From the NCBI RefSeq assembly GCF_000227665.2, contig NZ_CP007030.1:1612001-1676000 (forward strand): a DNA stretch of 64,000 bases, read 5' to 3'. Every line of letters begins with the position of its first letter. The first letter of the stretch is position 1. Source of the DNA: Thiomicrospira aerophila AL3 (GTDB lineage: Bacteria > Pseudomonadota > Gammaproteobacteria > Thiomicrospirales > Thiomicrospiraceae). The notes beneath the pieces are model-generated. The model saw only the letters and a program-made list of their open reading frames with translations. It had not been told where the DNA came from and searched no databases. Positions 27,390-35,515 of this stretch are shown in pieces. The position numbers and the translations under genes are program-made.

Positions 27390-27771
27390 TATTATTAGAC
27401 ATCCTAAACCAAACACATTAAGCATGCCAATAAATTATAAAACTACTATTTTATATCGGTAATTTCGTAGATTGAATTAACATAACACCATGTTATTATT
27501 AATTTTGATTTCAATCCTTAGCGTTTTATGAGTCATAACTTATGGCGACTAAACCACGCTTTTTAGACATGGTGTGAACGCATCCAAACTAAGCATTATT
27601 CTATACGCACTGAGCAGTCTTAGGTTAAAAATGTGACACGGGCGAAAACACAGTTTTTGCCTGTATTTTAACAAGAACTGAAGCCAGTCAATTACTTGAA
27701 AATATTCCACTTTTTTATCAGCTTCACACCAGGCCTGGTTTCACTAAGCACTGCTGTTATTGGGTTAAAAC
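27390..27771. other. AT-rich gap with no recognisable gene
   Basis: Only short frames, none with family features. It contains one CAGGCCTG palindrome at 27730-27737. The host chromosome appears to resume here, upstream of the cassette array. Confidence 0.5.
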
Positions 27772-27889
27772 CTATATCCCCGATATTAAAAAATCGATTA
27801 CCGCCATGTCTTGCGTCATCAGGGTATAAGACTCGCCTTCAATCAATACGACCGGGTTCAGCTTGGATAACCGAAAAGCTTGCCGTATA
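27772..27889 (-). pseudogene. Remnant of a CcdB-type toxin
   Basis: The minus strand reads SKLNPVVLIEGESYTLMTQDMAV and then stops within a dozen residues (positions given; this is a block, not a full gene). It matches the CcdB segment LxPVVxIxxExxxxMTxDMA. There is no start and no C-terminal ALDxLxxGF. The promoter of the following antitoxin now overlaps its 5' side. Confidence 0.45.
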
Positions 27890-27891
27890 AT
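27863..27891 (+). promoter_or_regulatory. Sigma-70 promoter of the phd-vapC-like module
   Basis: TTGGAT, 17-base spacer, TATAAT, ending 33 bases before the antitoxin ATG. Confidence 0.65.
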
Positions 27892-27924
27892 CAAACTAAA
27901 CCAAACTTAGCTAAGGATAAAATT

Positions 27925-28170
27925 ATGCACGCGGTCAATATGTTTGAAGCCAAATCTCAGCTTTCTAGACTGATTGAAGCGATTGAAAGCCATCAAGAAA
28001 AAGAGATTATTATTGCGCGCCACGGCCGTCCGGTTGCCAAGCTGGTGCCACTTGATACCACGCCTGATACCACGCTCAGAATTGGCGTTGCAAAACATCT
28101 AATCATTCCCGATGATATTGATGCTCATAACGACCAGGTCGCCAAGCTGTTTTTAGGACAAGACGCATGA
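27925..28170 (+). CDS. Phd/YefM-family antitoxin
   Basis: 81 residues from the ATG at 27925 (AAGGA 7 bases upstream). An upstream TTG in frame overlaps the -10 box and is rejected. MHAVNMFEAKSQLSRLIEAI and RHGRPVAKLVPL are the typical Phd/YefM DNA-binding fold. The C-terminus would bind the toxin. Its stop overlaps the toxin ATG by 4 bases. Phd-type antitoxin with PIN toxin is a common hybrid type II module and probably autoregulates the promoter at 27863. Confidence 0.9.
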   Translation: MHAVNMFEAKSQLSRLIEAIESHQEKEIIIARHGRPVAKLVPLDTTPDTTLRIGVAKHLIIPDDIDAHNDQVAKLFLGQDA

Positions 28171-28553
28171 ATATTTTGCTCGACACCCATATCGCGCTTT
28201 GGGCGATTGCCGACAGCCCCCGCCTCAATGCTCAAGCTAAACAGGCCATTTTAAACCCCAAAAATACCCTTTGGGTTAGCACCGTCAGTTTGTGGGAAAT
28301 TGCAATCAAACACAGCCTTGGCAAGGGCGACATGCCTGTCGATGCCAAACAAGCACTGAACTATTTTCAAGCCGCAGGCTATCAAATATTGCCCATCTAT
28401 GCCGAACACACCCTTGCGATTGCCGAATTACCCTACCACCATCAAGATCCATTTGATCGACTGCTGATTGCACAGGCGATGACCGAGCCGATGCGACTCA
28501 TGACTCATGACACGCAAATTGAAAAATACGGCAGTATGGTCTTAATGGTTTAG
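28167..28553 (+). CDS. PIN-domain toxin (VapC-like ribonuclease)
   Basis: 128 residues. LLDTHIALWAI holds the first catalytic Asp, WVSTVSLWEIAIKHSLGK the Glu, DPFDRLLIAQA the central Asp pair and LMTHDTQIEKYG the last acidic residue. These are the four acidic positions of a PIN nuclease, so it should be active. Overlap with the antitoxin gene (ATGA) couples translation. A CAGGCCTG palindrome lies 42 bases after the stop. Confidence 0.9.
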   Translation: MNILLDTHIALWAIADSPRLNAQAKQAILNPKNTLWVSTVSLWEIAIKHSLGKGDMPVDAKQALNYFQAAGYQILPIYAEHTLAIAELPYHHQDPFDRLLIAQAMTEPMRLMTHDTQIEKYGSMVLMV

Positions 28554-28660
28554 TTAGGGATTTAAAAGAAACCGCAAACCCAGACCATCACAACCAGGCC
28601 TGGTTATTTTTAATATAGGCTAACGAACAGGTAAATCAATTGGGTTTGCCCCTATCGAGG

Positions 28661-28936
28661 CTAATAAACTTCGTCATGAGAGCCAATATCAATTGGAATA
28701 ATTTCATTGTCTTTAAGCAGAAAATCTATAACAACACGGTATTTCATATTAATGGAAACACTGTAGTATTCACCTAACTGGCCTTGAAGCTTGTGTAATC
28801 TCAATGAAGGATGAAACGGGTCAACTTCAAGTATTTCGATTGTTTTTATGTATCGCGGTAAGATGTCAGGGTGTTTTTTGATAAATTTTTTCAGCTTTCT
28901 AAAGTACTCGTCGGTTCGAATAATTTTATAAAGCAT
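28661..28936 (-). CDS. RelE/YafQ-like toxin
   Basis: 91 residues with the small RelE fold: KIIRTDEYFRKLKKFIKKHP, LHKLQGQLGEYYSVSINMKYRVVID and IIPIDIGSHDEVY, whose terminal HDEVY is common in the YafQ/RelE group. Likely an mRNA interferase. It overlaps the antitoxin gene at 28926 by 11 bases. Confidence 0.85.
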   Translation of the reverse strand: MLYKIIRTDEYFRKLKKFIKKHPDILPRYIKTIEILEVDPFHPSLRLHKLQGQLGEYYSVSINMKYRVVIDFLLKDNEIIPIDIGSHDEVY

Positions 28937-29180
28937 TCGTTAACTCTTCGATATGCTCTTTTGCCGTTTGGGATTGATAGCGTCCCTCTTTAATATCGCG
29001 CATGGCCAGTAAGTGCGCAAGATCTAACTCTTGTTGCCGAAAGGCCTGAAAACGCTCAATGTCCAACACCACATATTTGTTTTTTCCACGAACATTGATA
29101 ATAAGCTCATCTGTCTTTTCGAGCATACTACCTAAAAAAGACACACCTTTGGTTTTTACATCATTTGCGGTAACAATCAT
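28926..29180 (-). CDS. Antitoxin of the RelE-like module
   Basis: 84 residues from the second ATG, which has GGGAG 7 bases upstream; the first ATG at 29186 abuts the ribosome-binding site. MIVTANDVKTKGVSFLGSML and NKYVVLDIERFQAFRQQ indicate a Phd/RelB-type antitoxin. The acidic helical C-terminus (EHIEELTNAL) would bind the toxin. Confidence 0.8.
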   Translation of the reverse strand: MIVTANDVKTKGVSFLGSMLEKTDELIINVRGKNKYVVLDIERFQAFRQQELDLAHLLAMRDIKEGRYQSQTAKEHIEELTNAL

Positions 29181-29375
29181 TAGCATACTCCCAATCGTAC
29201 TTTTAATCGCATTTTAGCATAAAGGGCGCTTCAGTTGCACTACTCGTAACAAACAAATATGAAACCACCGACACCCGAAACATAAACGACAACCTGATTT
29301 AATTAAAGTAAACTTGCTACAAAAAGCAATTTGCTATAAATTATGTTTTATACAAAAACTAAAAAGGCATAAAAC

Positions 29376-30566
29376 ATGATTCATAGCGTTGTTCGCCAGA
29401 CTTCGCAGTTTATCCTGCAGCGTAGTCAGCCCAGTTATCAGCGGTTCTTGCTCAGCAAGATTGATTTCAATGACCGTTTGATTGGCATTAAAGGCGCCCG
29501 CGGCAGTGGTAAAACCACCCTGCTGTTGCAATATGCCAAACAATGCGGGTTGCCTTTGAGCAAAGTGCTGTATGTATCGTGCGATCACCCGGCGATGGTG
29601 GATGCCGACCTGTTTGAACTGGCGATGACGTTTTATCAAGAAGGTGGCAAGCTTTTGTTGCTCGATGAAAGTCACAAAGCCAAACAACTCGGTGCGTCAC
29701 TCAAGGCCATTTACGACACCTTTGATTTAAAAGTCATTTTTTCCGGCTCTTCGGCGATTCAAATGACGCATCAATCGGCAGACTTATCCCGCCGTGCGGT
29801 GATTTTTCATTTACCCGCCTTGTCATTCCGTGAGTTTTTAGAAATTGAAACCGGCATTCAAATTAAGGCGTTCAGCCTTGCCGAATTGTTGAAAAACCAT
29901 CAAGACATTGCGCTGGATTTGACCGCACAATTTAGACCGATTGAGCATTTTCGCGCTTACACGCAACACGGTGCCTATCCGTTCTATCAAGAATCCCTTA
30001 ACAATTACCCATTAAAACTGCTCGAAGTCATTAACCACACCATTGACTCCGACCTCACCAGTATTTTCCATATCGACTCCAGCAAACTCGATAAATTGAA
30101 AAAGATGCTCTATTTGCTCTGCGCGACACCGCCACTGGAACTGAATAAAGCCAAAATAAGCGCCGCGCTTGAAGCCTCGTGGCCGACGATCGATAAATAC
30201 ATTCAACTCATGGCTTCGGCTGATTTAATTCATCACCTGCGCGGTGGCAGCGGCATGCGCGCAGTCAATAAACCGAATAAATTGCTGCTGGCTAATCCGA
30301 ATCTGTTTTATGTGTTATGTGCTGAACCCAACAGCGGCAGTGTGCGCGAAAGCTTTTTTGTATCGCAACTGAGCCATCAGCATCAGGTGCATTATCACCA
30401 CCAAGCCGACTTTATTATTGATGAACAGGCTATCTTTGAAATAGGCGGCGCAGGCAAAACCAAAAAACAGCTTCAATCGCTCGACAATAGCTACCTAGCG
30501 CTTGACGATATCGAAGTCGGTGATCACAACACCATCCCGCTATGGATGTTCGGATTGTTGTATTAA
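29376..30566 (+). CDS. AAA ATPase of the AAA_14/DUF4143-like type, paralogue A
   Basis: 396 residues. Walker A GARGSGKTTLLLQ near residue 40, Walker B GGKLLLLDESHKAK, a sensor-like VIFSGSSAIQ, then LSFREFLEIETG. The C-terminal half has a winged-helix-like part (AALEASWPTIDKYIQLM) and ends in a domain with LLLANPNLFYVLC and QADFIIDEQAIFEIGGAGKTKKQL, resembling a degraded nuclease-like DUF4143 tail. AAGG precedes the ATG. A neighbouring paralogue follows at 30712. Substrate unknown. Such genes are frequent in accessory islands. Confidence 0.75.
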   Translation: MIHSVVRQTSQFILQRSQPSYQRFLLSKIDFNDRLIGIKGARGSGKTTLLLQYAKQCGLPLSKVLYVSCDHPAMVDADLFELAMTFYQEGGKLLLLDESHKAKQLGASLKAIYDTFDLKVIFSGSSAIQMTHQSADLSRRAVIFHLPALSFREFLEIETGIQIKAFSLAELLKNHQDIALDLTAQFRPIEHFRAYTQHGAYPFYQESLNNYPLKLLEVINHTIDSDLTSIFHIDSSKLDKLKKMLYLLCATPPLELNKAKISAALEASWPTIDKYIQLMASADLIHHLRGGSGMRAVNKPNKLLLANPNLFYVLCAEPNSGSVRESFFVSQLSHQHQVHYHHQADFIIDEQAIFEIGGAGKTKKQLQSLDNSYLALDDIEVGDHNTIPLWMFGLLY

Positions 30567-30711
30567 ACGATGCTGACTGAGCGGCCTTTAGCTTGCGCTA
30601 ACAGCTCGCTTTATTACAGGGAAGTTGAAGCGCTCCGCCCCCATTAGGTTTATTTTATGATACTTATTTTGCCATTTTTAGTATAATGGATTAAACCAAT
30701 AGGATTTCAAA

Positions 30712-31917
30712 ATGAAAGACATCATCGCCAATGCCAAGCGCTTATACCGGTTAAAACTGAATCAAACCCTACCTGAGTATAAGCGTTATCTTTTCAATCC
30801 ATTACAAACTTCGCCCGCTAAACTGACCGCCATTTATGGCAGTCGTGGGATCGGCAAAACCACACTGCTAATGCAATTGTTGCAGGCTTCGCCCTTGCCT
30901 AAAGAATCGACACTCTATATTTCGTGTGACCACCCGATGTTTCAAGACGTTTCCTTGTTTGATTTTGTTGAGGCTTTTAGCCAGCTCGGCGGTGCGCTGA
31001 TCTGTATAGACGAAGTCCACGAAGCGAAAGATTTTGAACAGGCGCTCAAATCGATTTACGATTTTTTAGATATTAAGGTGTACTTTACCGGATCATCGGC
31101 GATTCAATTGGTGAATCCGGATTTATCGCGCCGCTATTCCATGCACCACCTCGCCCCGCTAAGTTTTCGTGAAATGTTAGAAATCACCCAGCAGGTTGCT
31201 TTACCGGTTTACCCATTAGACGCGCTATTTGAGCAACATGAACAGATTGCGCATGAGGTAATTGACCGCTTAACAGACAAGAAAATTTTGAAACATTTTC
31301 AGCAGTTTTTAAGTGTCGGCGCTTATCCGTTTTATTTCGAAGATCCGAGTAAGTACGTTGATCGCATTAACGAAACGATTAACCTCGTGCTGCATCAAGA
31401 CTTGGCGAAAATCTTTCAGATTCAACCGGATAAAATCGACAATCTGAAAAAGCTATTGCTGACCCTGTGCGTCACCAAACCGCTTGAGTTGAGCATGGAC
31501 AAATTGGCCTCCACCGTCGGCATTACCAAAGCGACCCTTTATAAATACATCCGCTATCTTGATGATGCCGAGTTGATTCGGCACATCACCCACGAAGGCA
31601 AACGATTTGCAGCAATGCGTAAATCCGACAAGCTGTACCTTGCGCACCCCAACCTGTTTGAAGCCCTATGCCTGAATCAGAATGTTGGCACCTTGCGCGA
31701 AACGTTTTTTGTCAGTGCGTTACTCCCCAGCTATCGTTTGCATTATGTTGATCAGGGTGATTTTTTAGTCAACGAAACCTATCAGGTTGAAATCGGCGGC
31801 AAAAACAAAGGATTTGAACAACTTAATAGCATTGAAAACAGTTACGTCGTTTCTGATGACATTGAGGTGGGATTTGACCGCCGCATTCCCTTGTGGCTAT
31901 TCGGTTTTTTGCGCTAA
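30712..31917 (+). CDS. AAA ATPase of the AAA_14/DUF4143-like type, paralogue B
   Basis: 401 residues, collinear with paralogue A along its whole length (YGSRGIGKTTLLMQ, CIDEVHEAKDFEQ, VYFTGSSAIQLVNPDLSRR, LSFREMLEITQ, LYLAHPNLFEALCLN, QGDFLVNETYQVEIGGKNKG). The two share motif order and both end WxFGxL. They have diverged well beyond a recent duplication. Each has its own intergenic region (145 bases between them), so each may be transcribed separately. Function unknown. Confidence 0.75.
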   Translation: MKDIIANAKRLYRLKLNQTLPEYKRYLFNPLQTSPAKLTAIYGSRGIGKTTLLMQLLQASPLPKESTLYISCDHPMFQDVSLFDFVEAFSQLGGALICIDEVHEAKDFEQALKSIYDFLDIKVYFTGSSAIQLVNPDLSRRYSMHHLAPLSFREMLEITQQVALPVYPLDALFEQHEQIAHEVIDRLTDKKILKHFQQFLSVGAYPFYFEDPSKYVDRINETINLVLHQDLAKIFQIQPDKIDNLKKLLLTLCVTKPLELSMDKLASTVGITKATLYKYIRYLDDAELIRHITHEGKRFAAMRKSDKLYLAHPNLFEALCLNQNVGTLRETFFVSALLPSYRLHYVDQGDFLVNETYQVEIGGKNKGFEQLNSIENSYVVSDDIEVGFDRRIPLWLFGFLR

Positions 31918-31991
31918 CAAAGCTGATTAAAAGAAAACGAATTAAAATCACGTAAACTTGAAGATAATTAATAATTAAGCCTGAAAAACCC

Positions 31992-32900
31992 ATGCTCGAA
32001 ATCAAACACCTTAAAACTCTTGATGCGCTGGCGAAACATGGCAATCTGGTGAAAACTGCCGATGCCTTGTTTATGACGCAATCGGCGCTGTCGCACCAGA
32101 TTAAACAGCTTGAAGACAGTGTTGAACTCAAATTGTTTGAGCGCAAAAGCCAACCCTTGCAATTCACGCCTGCGGGCAAACTGCTGTTGCAACTGGCGCA
32201 ACAGGTTTTGCCGCAAATCCACCACACCGAAAACCAACTCAAACGCCTCGCCGCCGGTGAACAAGGTCGGTTGAAAATTGGCGTGGAATGCCATACCTGT
32301 TTTGAATGGTTATTGCCGCTGCTGCGCCCTTATCAAGCGCAATGGCCGAATGTTGATGTCGATATTGCCGGACGCTTGAGCAATCTCGCGCTGCCCAGCT
32401 TGCTGAAACATGAATTGGATTTGGTGATTACGTCCGACCCGCTTGAAAGCGAAGACTTGAAGTTTGAACCGTTATTTAGCTATGAGATTCAATTGGTATT
32501 GCCACCGAATCATCCGCTCAACACCGCGACCCATAACCAGGCCTGGTTGCAACCGCAAGACTTGCAACACGAAACCCTGATTTGCTATCCGGTGAATGAA
32601 GACAAACTCGATATTTTCCGCCAGTTTCTGACCCCGCATAACCTGCGGCCCAAAGCCACCGAACACACCGACATGACGCTGATGATGCTGCATCGTGTTG
32701 AAAGCGGACGCGGTGTGTGCGCCCTGCCAAAATGGTTGCTCGATACCCAAGACGACTTTAAACACCTGCCGCGCAAACGCCTCGGCCAACACGGCCTCTG
32801 GTCTACCCTCTACGCCGCCACCCACAGTGCAGACAATGCCCAACACGCCCCCTATATCCATGATTTTATCGACCGCATCAAACAAACCATGGGGAATTAA
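31992..32900 (+). CDS. metR: LysR-family activator MetR
   Basis: 302 residues. The N-terminal winged helix reads MLEIKHLKTLDALAKHGNLV and TQSALSHQIKQLED, and KSQPLQFTPAGKLLLQLAQQVLPQI is nearly as in E. coli MetR. The effector domain has IGVECHTCFEWLLPLL and LDLVITSDP. By family it responds to homocysteine and activates metE and metH. It is divergent to metE but separated by 10.4 kb. A CAGGCCTG palindrome lies 10 bases after the stop. Confidence 0.93.
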   Translation: MLEIKHLKTLDALAKHGNLVKTADALFMTQSALSHQIKQLEDSVELKLFERKSQPLQFTPAGKLLLQLAQQVLPQIHHTENQLKRLAAGEQGRLKIGVECHTCFEWLLPLLRPYQAQWPNVDVDIAGRLSNLALPSLLKHELDLVITSDPLESEDLKFEPLFSYEIQLVLPPNHPLNTATHNQAWLQPQDLQHETLICYPVNEDKLDIFRQFLTPHNLRPKATEHTDMTLMMLHRVESGRGVCALPKWLLDTQDDFKHLPRKRLGQHGLWSTLYAATHSADNAQHAPYIHDFIDRIKQTMGN

Positions 32901-33003
32901 GCCGCGCACCAGGCCTGGTGGTTACAAATTTAGGTGTTATTTTCAAACCGCCAAAAATACGTTTATAATCAAACTTAAATCTACAAACTACTTGGAGGCT
33001 ACC

Positions 33004-33222
33004 ATGCAATCAGAAGTGTTATTTAAAGAAGCGCTTCAGCTTTCACCACTTGATAAAGCAAAACTCATGGAGTTACTTTTTGATAGCTTTAACGCGAAAA
33101 CAGATCACATCGTGCATGAGCAACAATGGGCAACCCATGCTGAAGAAGTGTGCGACCTAATTGATCAAAATAAAATGCCGCTACACTCTGTAGAAAGCGT
33201 TTTAGAAGCGCTTAATCAGTGA
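33004..33222 (+). CDS. Addiction-module antitoxin component (TIGR02574-like)
   Basis: 72 residues from the ATG at 33004 with GGAGG 5 bases upstream. A longer frame continues upstream but overlaps metR in another frame and is rejected. LFKEALQLSPLDKAKLMELLFDSF is characteristic of this small antitoxin group. The stop overlaps the toxin GTG by 4 bases (GTGA). Confidence 0.85.
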   Translation: MQSEVLFKEALQLSPLDKAKLMELLFDSFNAKTDHIVHEQQWATHAEEVCDLIDQNKMPLHSVESVLEALNQ

Positions 33223-33503
33223 ACATTGTTATAGCCGACAGTGCTCGTCTAACACTGCTTGAAACGAAAGCTTATTACAATCAAGAACAACCTGGCCTTG
33301 GCTATGATTTTGTTCAAGAATTCATTAATGCGCTGGGACGAATTCAAACGCAACCAGAAGCGTGGACACCGCTATCAAAACGTACACGCCGGTGTTTAAT
33401 GAAACGCTTCCCATATTCAATTATTTTCCGCATTCAAAAGACACACAACCAAATTCAGATCATCGACCTGATGCACCAAAAACGCCAACCAAAAACATAC
33501 TAA
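33219..33503 (+). CDS. ParE/RelE-family toxin
   Basis: 94 residues, GTG start. MNIVIADSARLTLLETKAYY, GLGYDFVQEFINALGRIQ and RCLMKRFPYSIIFRI are the ParE pattern, and IIDLMHQKRQP is the C-terminal strand with the HxxR pair. Translation is coupled to the antitoxin. ParE toxins act on gyrase and RelE toxins on mRNA; which applies cannot be told. A 12-base perfect palindrome ACTAGGCCTAGT lies 9 bases after the stop. Confidence 0.87.
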   Translation: MNIVIADSARLTLLETKAYYNQEQPGLGYDFVQEFINALGRIQTQPEAWTPLSKRTRRCLMKRFPYSIIFRIQKTHNQIQIIDLMHQKRQPKTY

Positions 33504-33561
33504 AAACCGACTACTAGGCCTAGTGGTTTCATCAATCACAGAGATAAAAAGTTAAATAAGA

Positions 33562-34674
33562 CTAAGACAGAAAATACTTGACCGAACGGCCTTTGCCTTG
33601 GGTTTGCAAAACGTCCAACTCAACCAATTCGGTTAAATCACGCGCGGCGGTGGCGTCGGATGTGACGACCAGATTTTTATATTTTCGCCGTGCAATGCCG
33701 TCATCAAAATCATCGGTTTCCAACAAACGCACCAATAATTTCCGTTGACGTTCGTTAAAGGCTTTCGAACGATATTGATCCCAAAACTGCGTGACATAAC
33801 GCACTTTCTCCAATCGCTGCAAGCTGGTTTGCGCCGCCGCTCGCACACAATTTAAGAACCAAACCATCCATTCAGTTAAATCGCCATCACCTTTTTGCGT
33901 TTTTTCCAGCACTTGATAATAATCGGATTTTTGACGCGCCATTTCGCTGGAAATCGAATACAAGCGAATATCGGTATGATCGGCGCGCGCCAAACAGCGT
34001 TCGGCCAAAATACGTGACAAGCGTCCGTTGCCGTCGTCAAAAGGGTGAATGGTTACAAACCAAAACTTCGCAATCGCCGCCTTCAAATAATCGTACACCG
34101 GATAATCCACCATCGACTCATCTTGATTGAACCAGTCAATAAATTCATCCATATAAGTTTCAACGCAGGCGCGTTGCTCACAGGGTGCTTGAAAATGCAC
34201 CACTTCCTTGCGCCCAAAATGCCCGGACACCACCGCCATCGATTCATCTCGATAATCGCCCAGTGTGATCTCTTTGAGCCTTGGCGTTTCAATAAACAAT
34301 TGCGCTTGCCAATGTTTTAGTTGCGCATGATCAAGTGGCTGATCGGCATGACGAACGGCCTCCAAGAAAACTTGCGTAAAGGCTTCATAGCGTTTGTCTG
34401 TCGGTTTCGCATCAGGCAAACCTAAATGACGAGCAATACTCGAACGCACCGATTCGCGGTCAAGTACCTGCTGTTCAATAAGGGAGGTGGACAAGGTTTC
34501 ATCCAACAACACCTGACTCTCAAACGCCAAACGTTTTTCTGGTGAAAGTTGATTGGCTAGGGTAATTAAAGGCGCAACCGCTCTGACCGCGCTCAATAAA
34601 CACAGCATGACCTGCGCCTGATCAAAAGACCAGTTCGGCCAGTTTGCCTGCTGCCATACCCATTGTTGCGCCAT
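33562..34674 (-). CDS. Fic-family protein with N-terminal DUF4172-like domain
   Basis: 370 residues. The catalytic motif HPFDDGNGRLSR (210-221) is complete, so AMPylation activity is expected. The N-terminus (WVWQQANWPNWSFDQAQV) and VRSSIARHLGLPD resemble the DUF4172 arrangement. The inhibitory motif (S/T)xxxE(G/N) is represented by T63-SLI-E67-Q68, with Gln at the last position. The C-terminus looks like a winged helix (DATAARDLTELVELDVL). It stands alone on the minus strand next to toxin-antitoxin genes. Confidence 0.9.
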   Translation of the reverse strand: MAQQWVWQQANWPNWSFDQAQVMLCLLSAVRAVAPLITLANQLSPEKRLAFESQVLLDETLSTSLIEQQVLDRESVRSSIARHLGLPDAKPTDKRYEAFTQVFLEAVRHADQPLDHAQLKHWQAQLFIETPRLKEITLGDYRDESMAVVSGHFGRKEVVHFQAPCEQRACVETYMDEFIDWFNQDESMVDYPVYDYLKAAIAKFWFVTIHPFDDGNGRLSRILAERCLARADHTDIRLYSISSEMARQKSDYYQVLEKTQKGDGDLTEWMVWFLNCVRAAAQTSLQRLEKVRYVTQFWDQYRSKAFNERQRKLLVRLLETDDFDDGIARRKYKNLVVTSDATAARDLTELVELDVLQTQGKGRSVKYFLS

Positions 34675-34857
34675 ATTTAGACCCGCGTGAGACGATTAGT
34701 TGACTTAATTGTATCAGTTTATGAGTCGATTAGAACGGGAAATCATCTCAAACGGCTATTGATGGTTGCTGTGACTTTAAAGCTTGGCTCTTCTAGGCTA
34801 AGAAAAGCTATAGATGTATAATCACCTTTAGAGTTAGCCTCCCAAAAAGAGTATGCG

Positions 34858-35022
34858 ATGCAACCAGAGTATGCGCAACGTGAGCTACATGACTTCTTTT
34901 TATTTTTGAAGCAAAAGTACGCCAATAACCAAGACGCAATAGAAACTCGCGCCTTCTCAAACCACAGTGCAGAATGTGTAGAAGATTGGCTTGATGCTGA
35001 GGAAAATAAGGTATGGACGTAA
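34858..35022 (+). CDS. Small acidic protein, putative antitoxin of a broken PemK/MazF module
   Basis: 54 residues: starts MQPEYAQRELHDFFLFLKQ, ends CVEDWLDAEENKVWT. The stop overlaps the following toxin-like ATG (ATGGACGTAA), the typical antitoxin-toxin arrangement. It is not recognisable by sequence alone. Confidence 0.55.
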   Translation: MQPEYAQRELHDFFLFLKQKYANNQDAIETRAFSNHSAECVEDWLDAEENKVWT

Positions 35023-35130
35023 AACAAGGCGATGTTGTTTTGTGTGAATTTTATTTTAGTAACGCACAAAAAGCCAAAAATCGTCCGATTTTAGTTTTAA
35101 AAGACACTTTTTAACAAATTGTCACCCATG
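35013..35130 (+). pseudogene. Frameshifted and truncated PemK/MazF-like toxin
   Basis: MDVKQGDVVL then TGA. Continuing in the next frame from 35041 gives CEFYFSNAQKAKNRPILVLK. Joined, they match the PemK/MazF N-terminus (GDVVLxxFxFSxxxxxKxRPxLVL). The disrupted bases are near 35040. The rest of the toxin, about two thirds, is absent. Confidence 0.65.
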
Positions 35131-35394
35131 AATAAGAAAACGCTCATTAAACAGCTTATTGCTTATTTTCATTCCGCCCCAATTCGTTCACTGGTGACGC
35201 AGGATATTGCGTTGCCGTAAGGCATCGAAAAAATTGTGGTGGTCATGGGAATACTCCGTGCAGGCAAAGCATCTTTACTGTTAAATGCAATTCAAGCCCT
35301 TCGCTAGTAACTGTCGGTAAAAAAATGGATTTATCTAGCTTTGCAGATGAATGAATTTGGCGATTATTTGCTAATCCGATTTTTGTCGCGTTAA
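35127..35394 (+). pseudogene. Decayed AAA/DUF4143 ATPase N-terminus
   Basis: The frame reads IEKIVVVMGILRAGKASLLLNAIQAL, matching the KIxVxxGxRRAGKSSLL Walker A region of these ATPases. It has stops at residue 31 and again after the P-loop, and Ala where the P-loop needs Ser/Thr. Clearly non-functional. Confidence 0.65.
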
Positions 35395-35515
35395 TTCACG
35401 GCGCACACTCAGCCACAACAACACGGCGATGCTAAATAACGCCGATGGCCTCAAGTATGCCGATGAGCGCCACGACCACAATTAACAACAACGGATGTAC
35501 CGGTTTTTTCATCAT
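35371..35515 (-). pseudogene. Possible frameshifted small membrane protein
   Basis: ATG ATG AAA opens a hydrophobic frame (HPLLLIVVVALIGILE). After a one-base shift the reading continues as ALFSIAVLLWLSVRRELTRQKSD and stops. Two hydrophobic segments and a basic tail suggest a small inner-membrane protein. Family unknown. Confidence 0.3.

Noticed and set aside
27696-27890. 64-codon plus-strand frame in the gap before the Phd antitoxin
   Set aside because: No family features, no ribosome-binding site; the opposite strand carries the CcdB-like remnant.
32695-33003. N-terminal extension of the antitoxin at 33004
   Set aside because: Runs out of frame through metR; GGAGG sits just before 33004.
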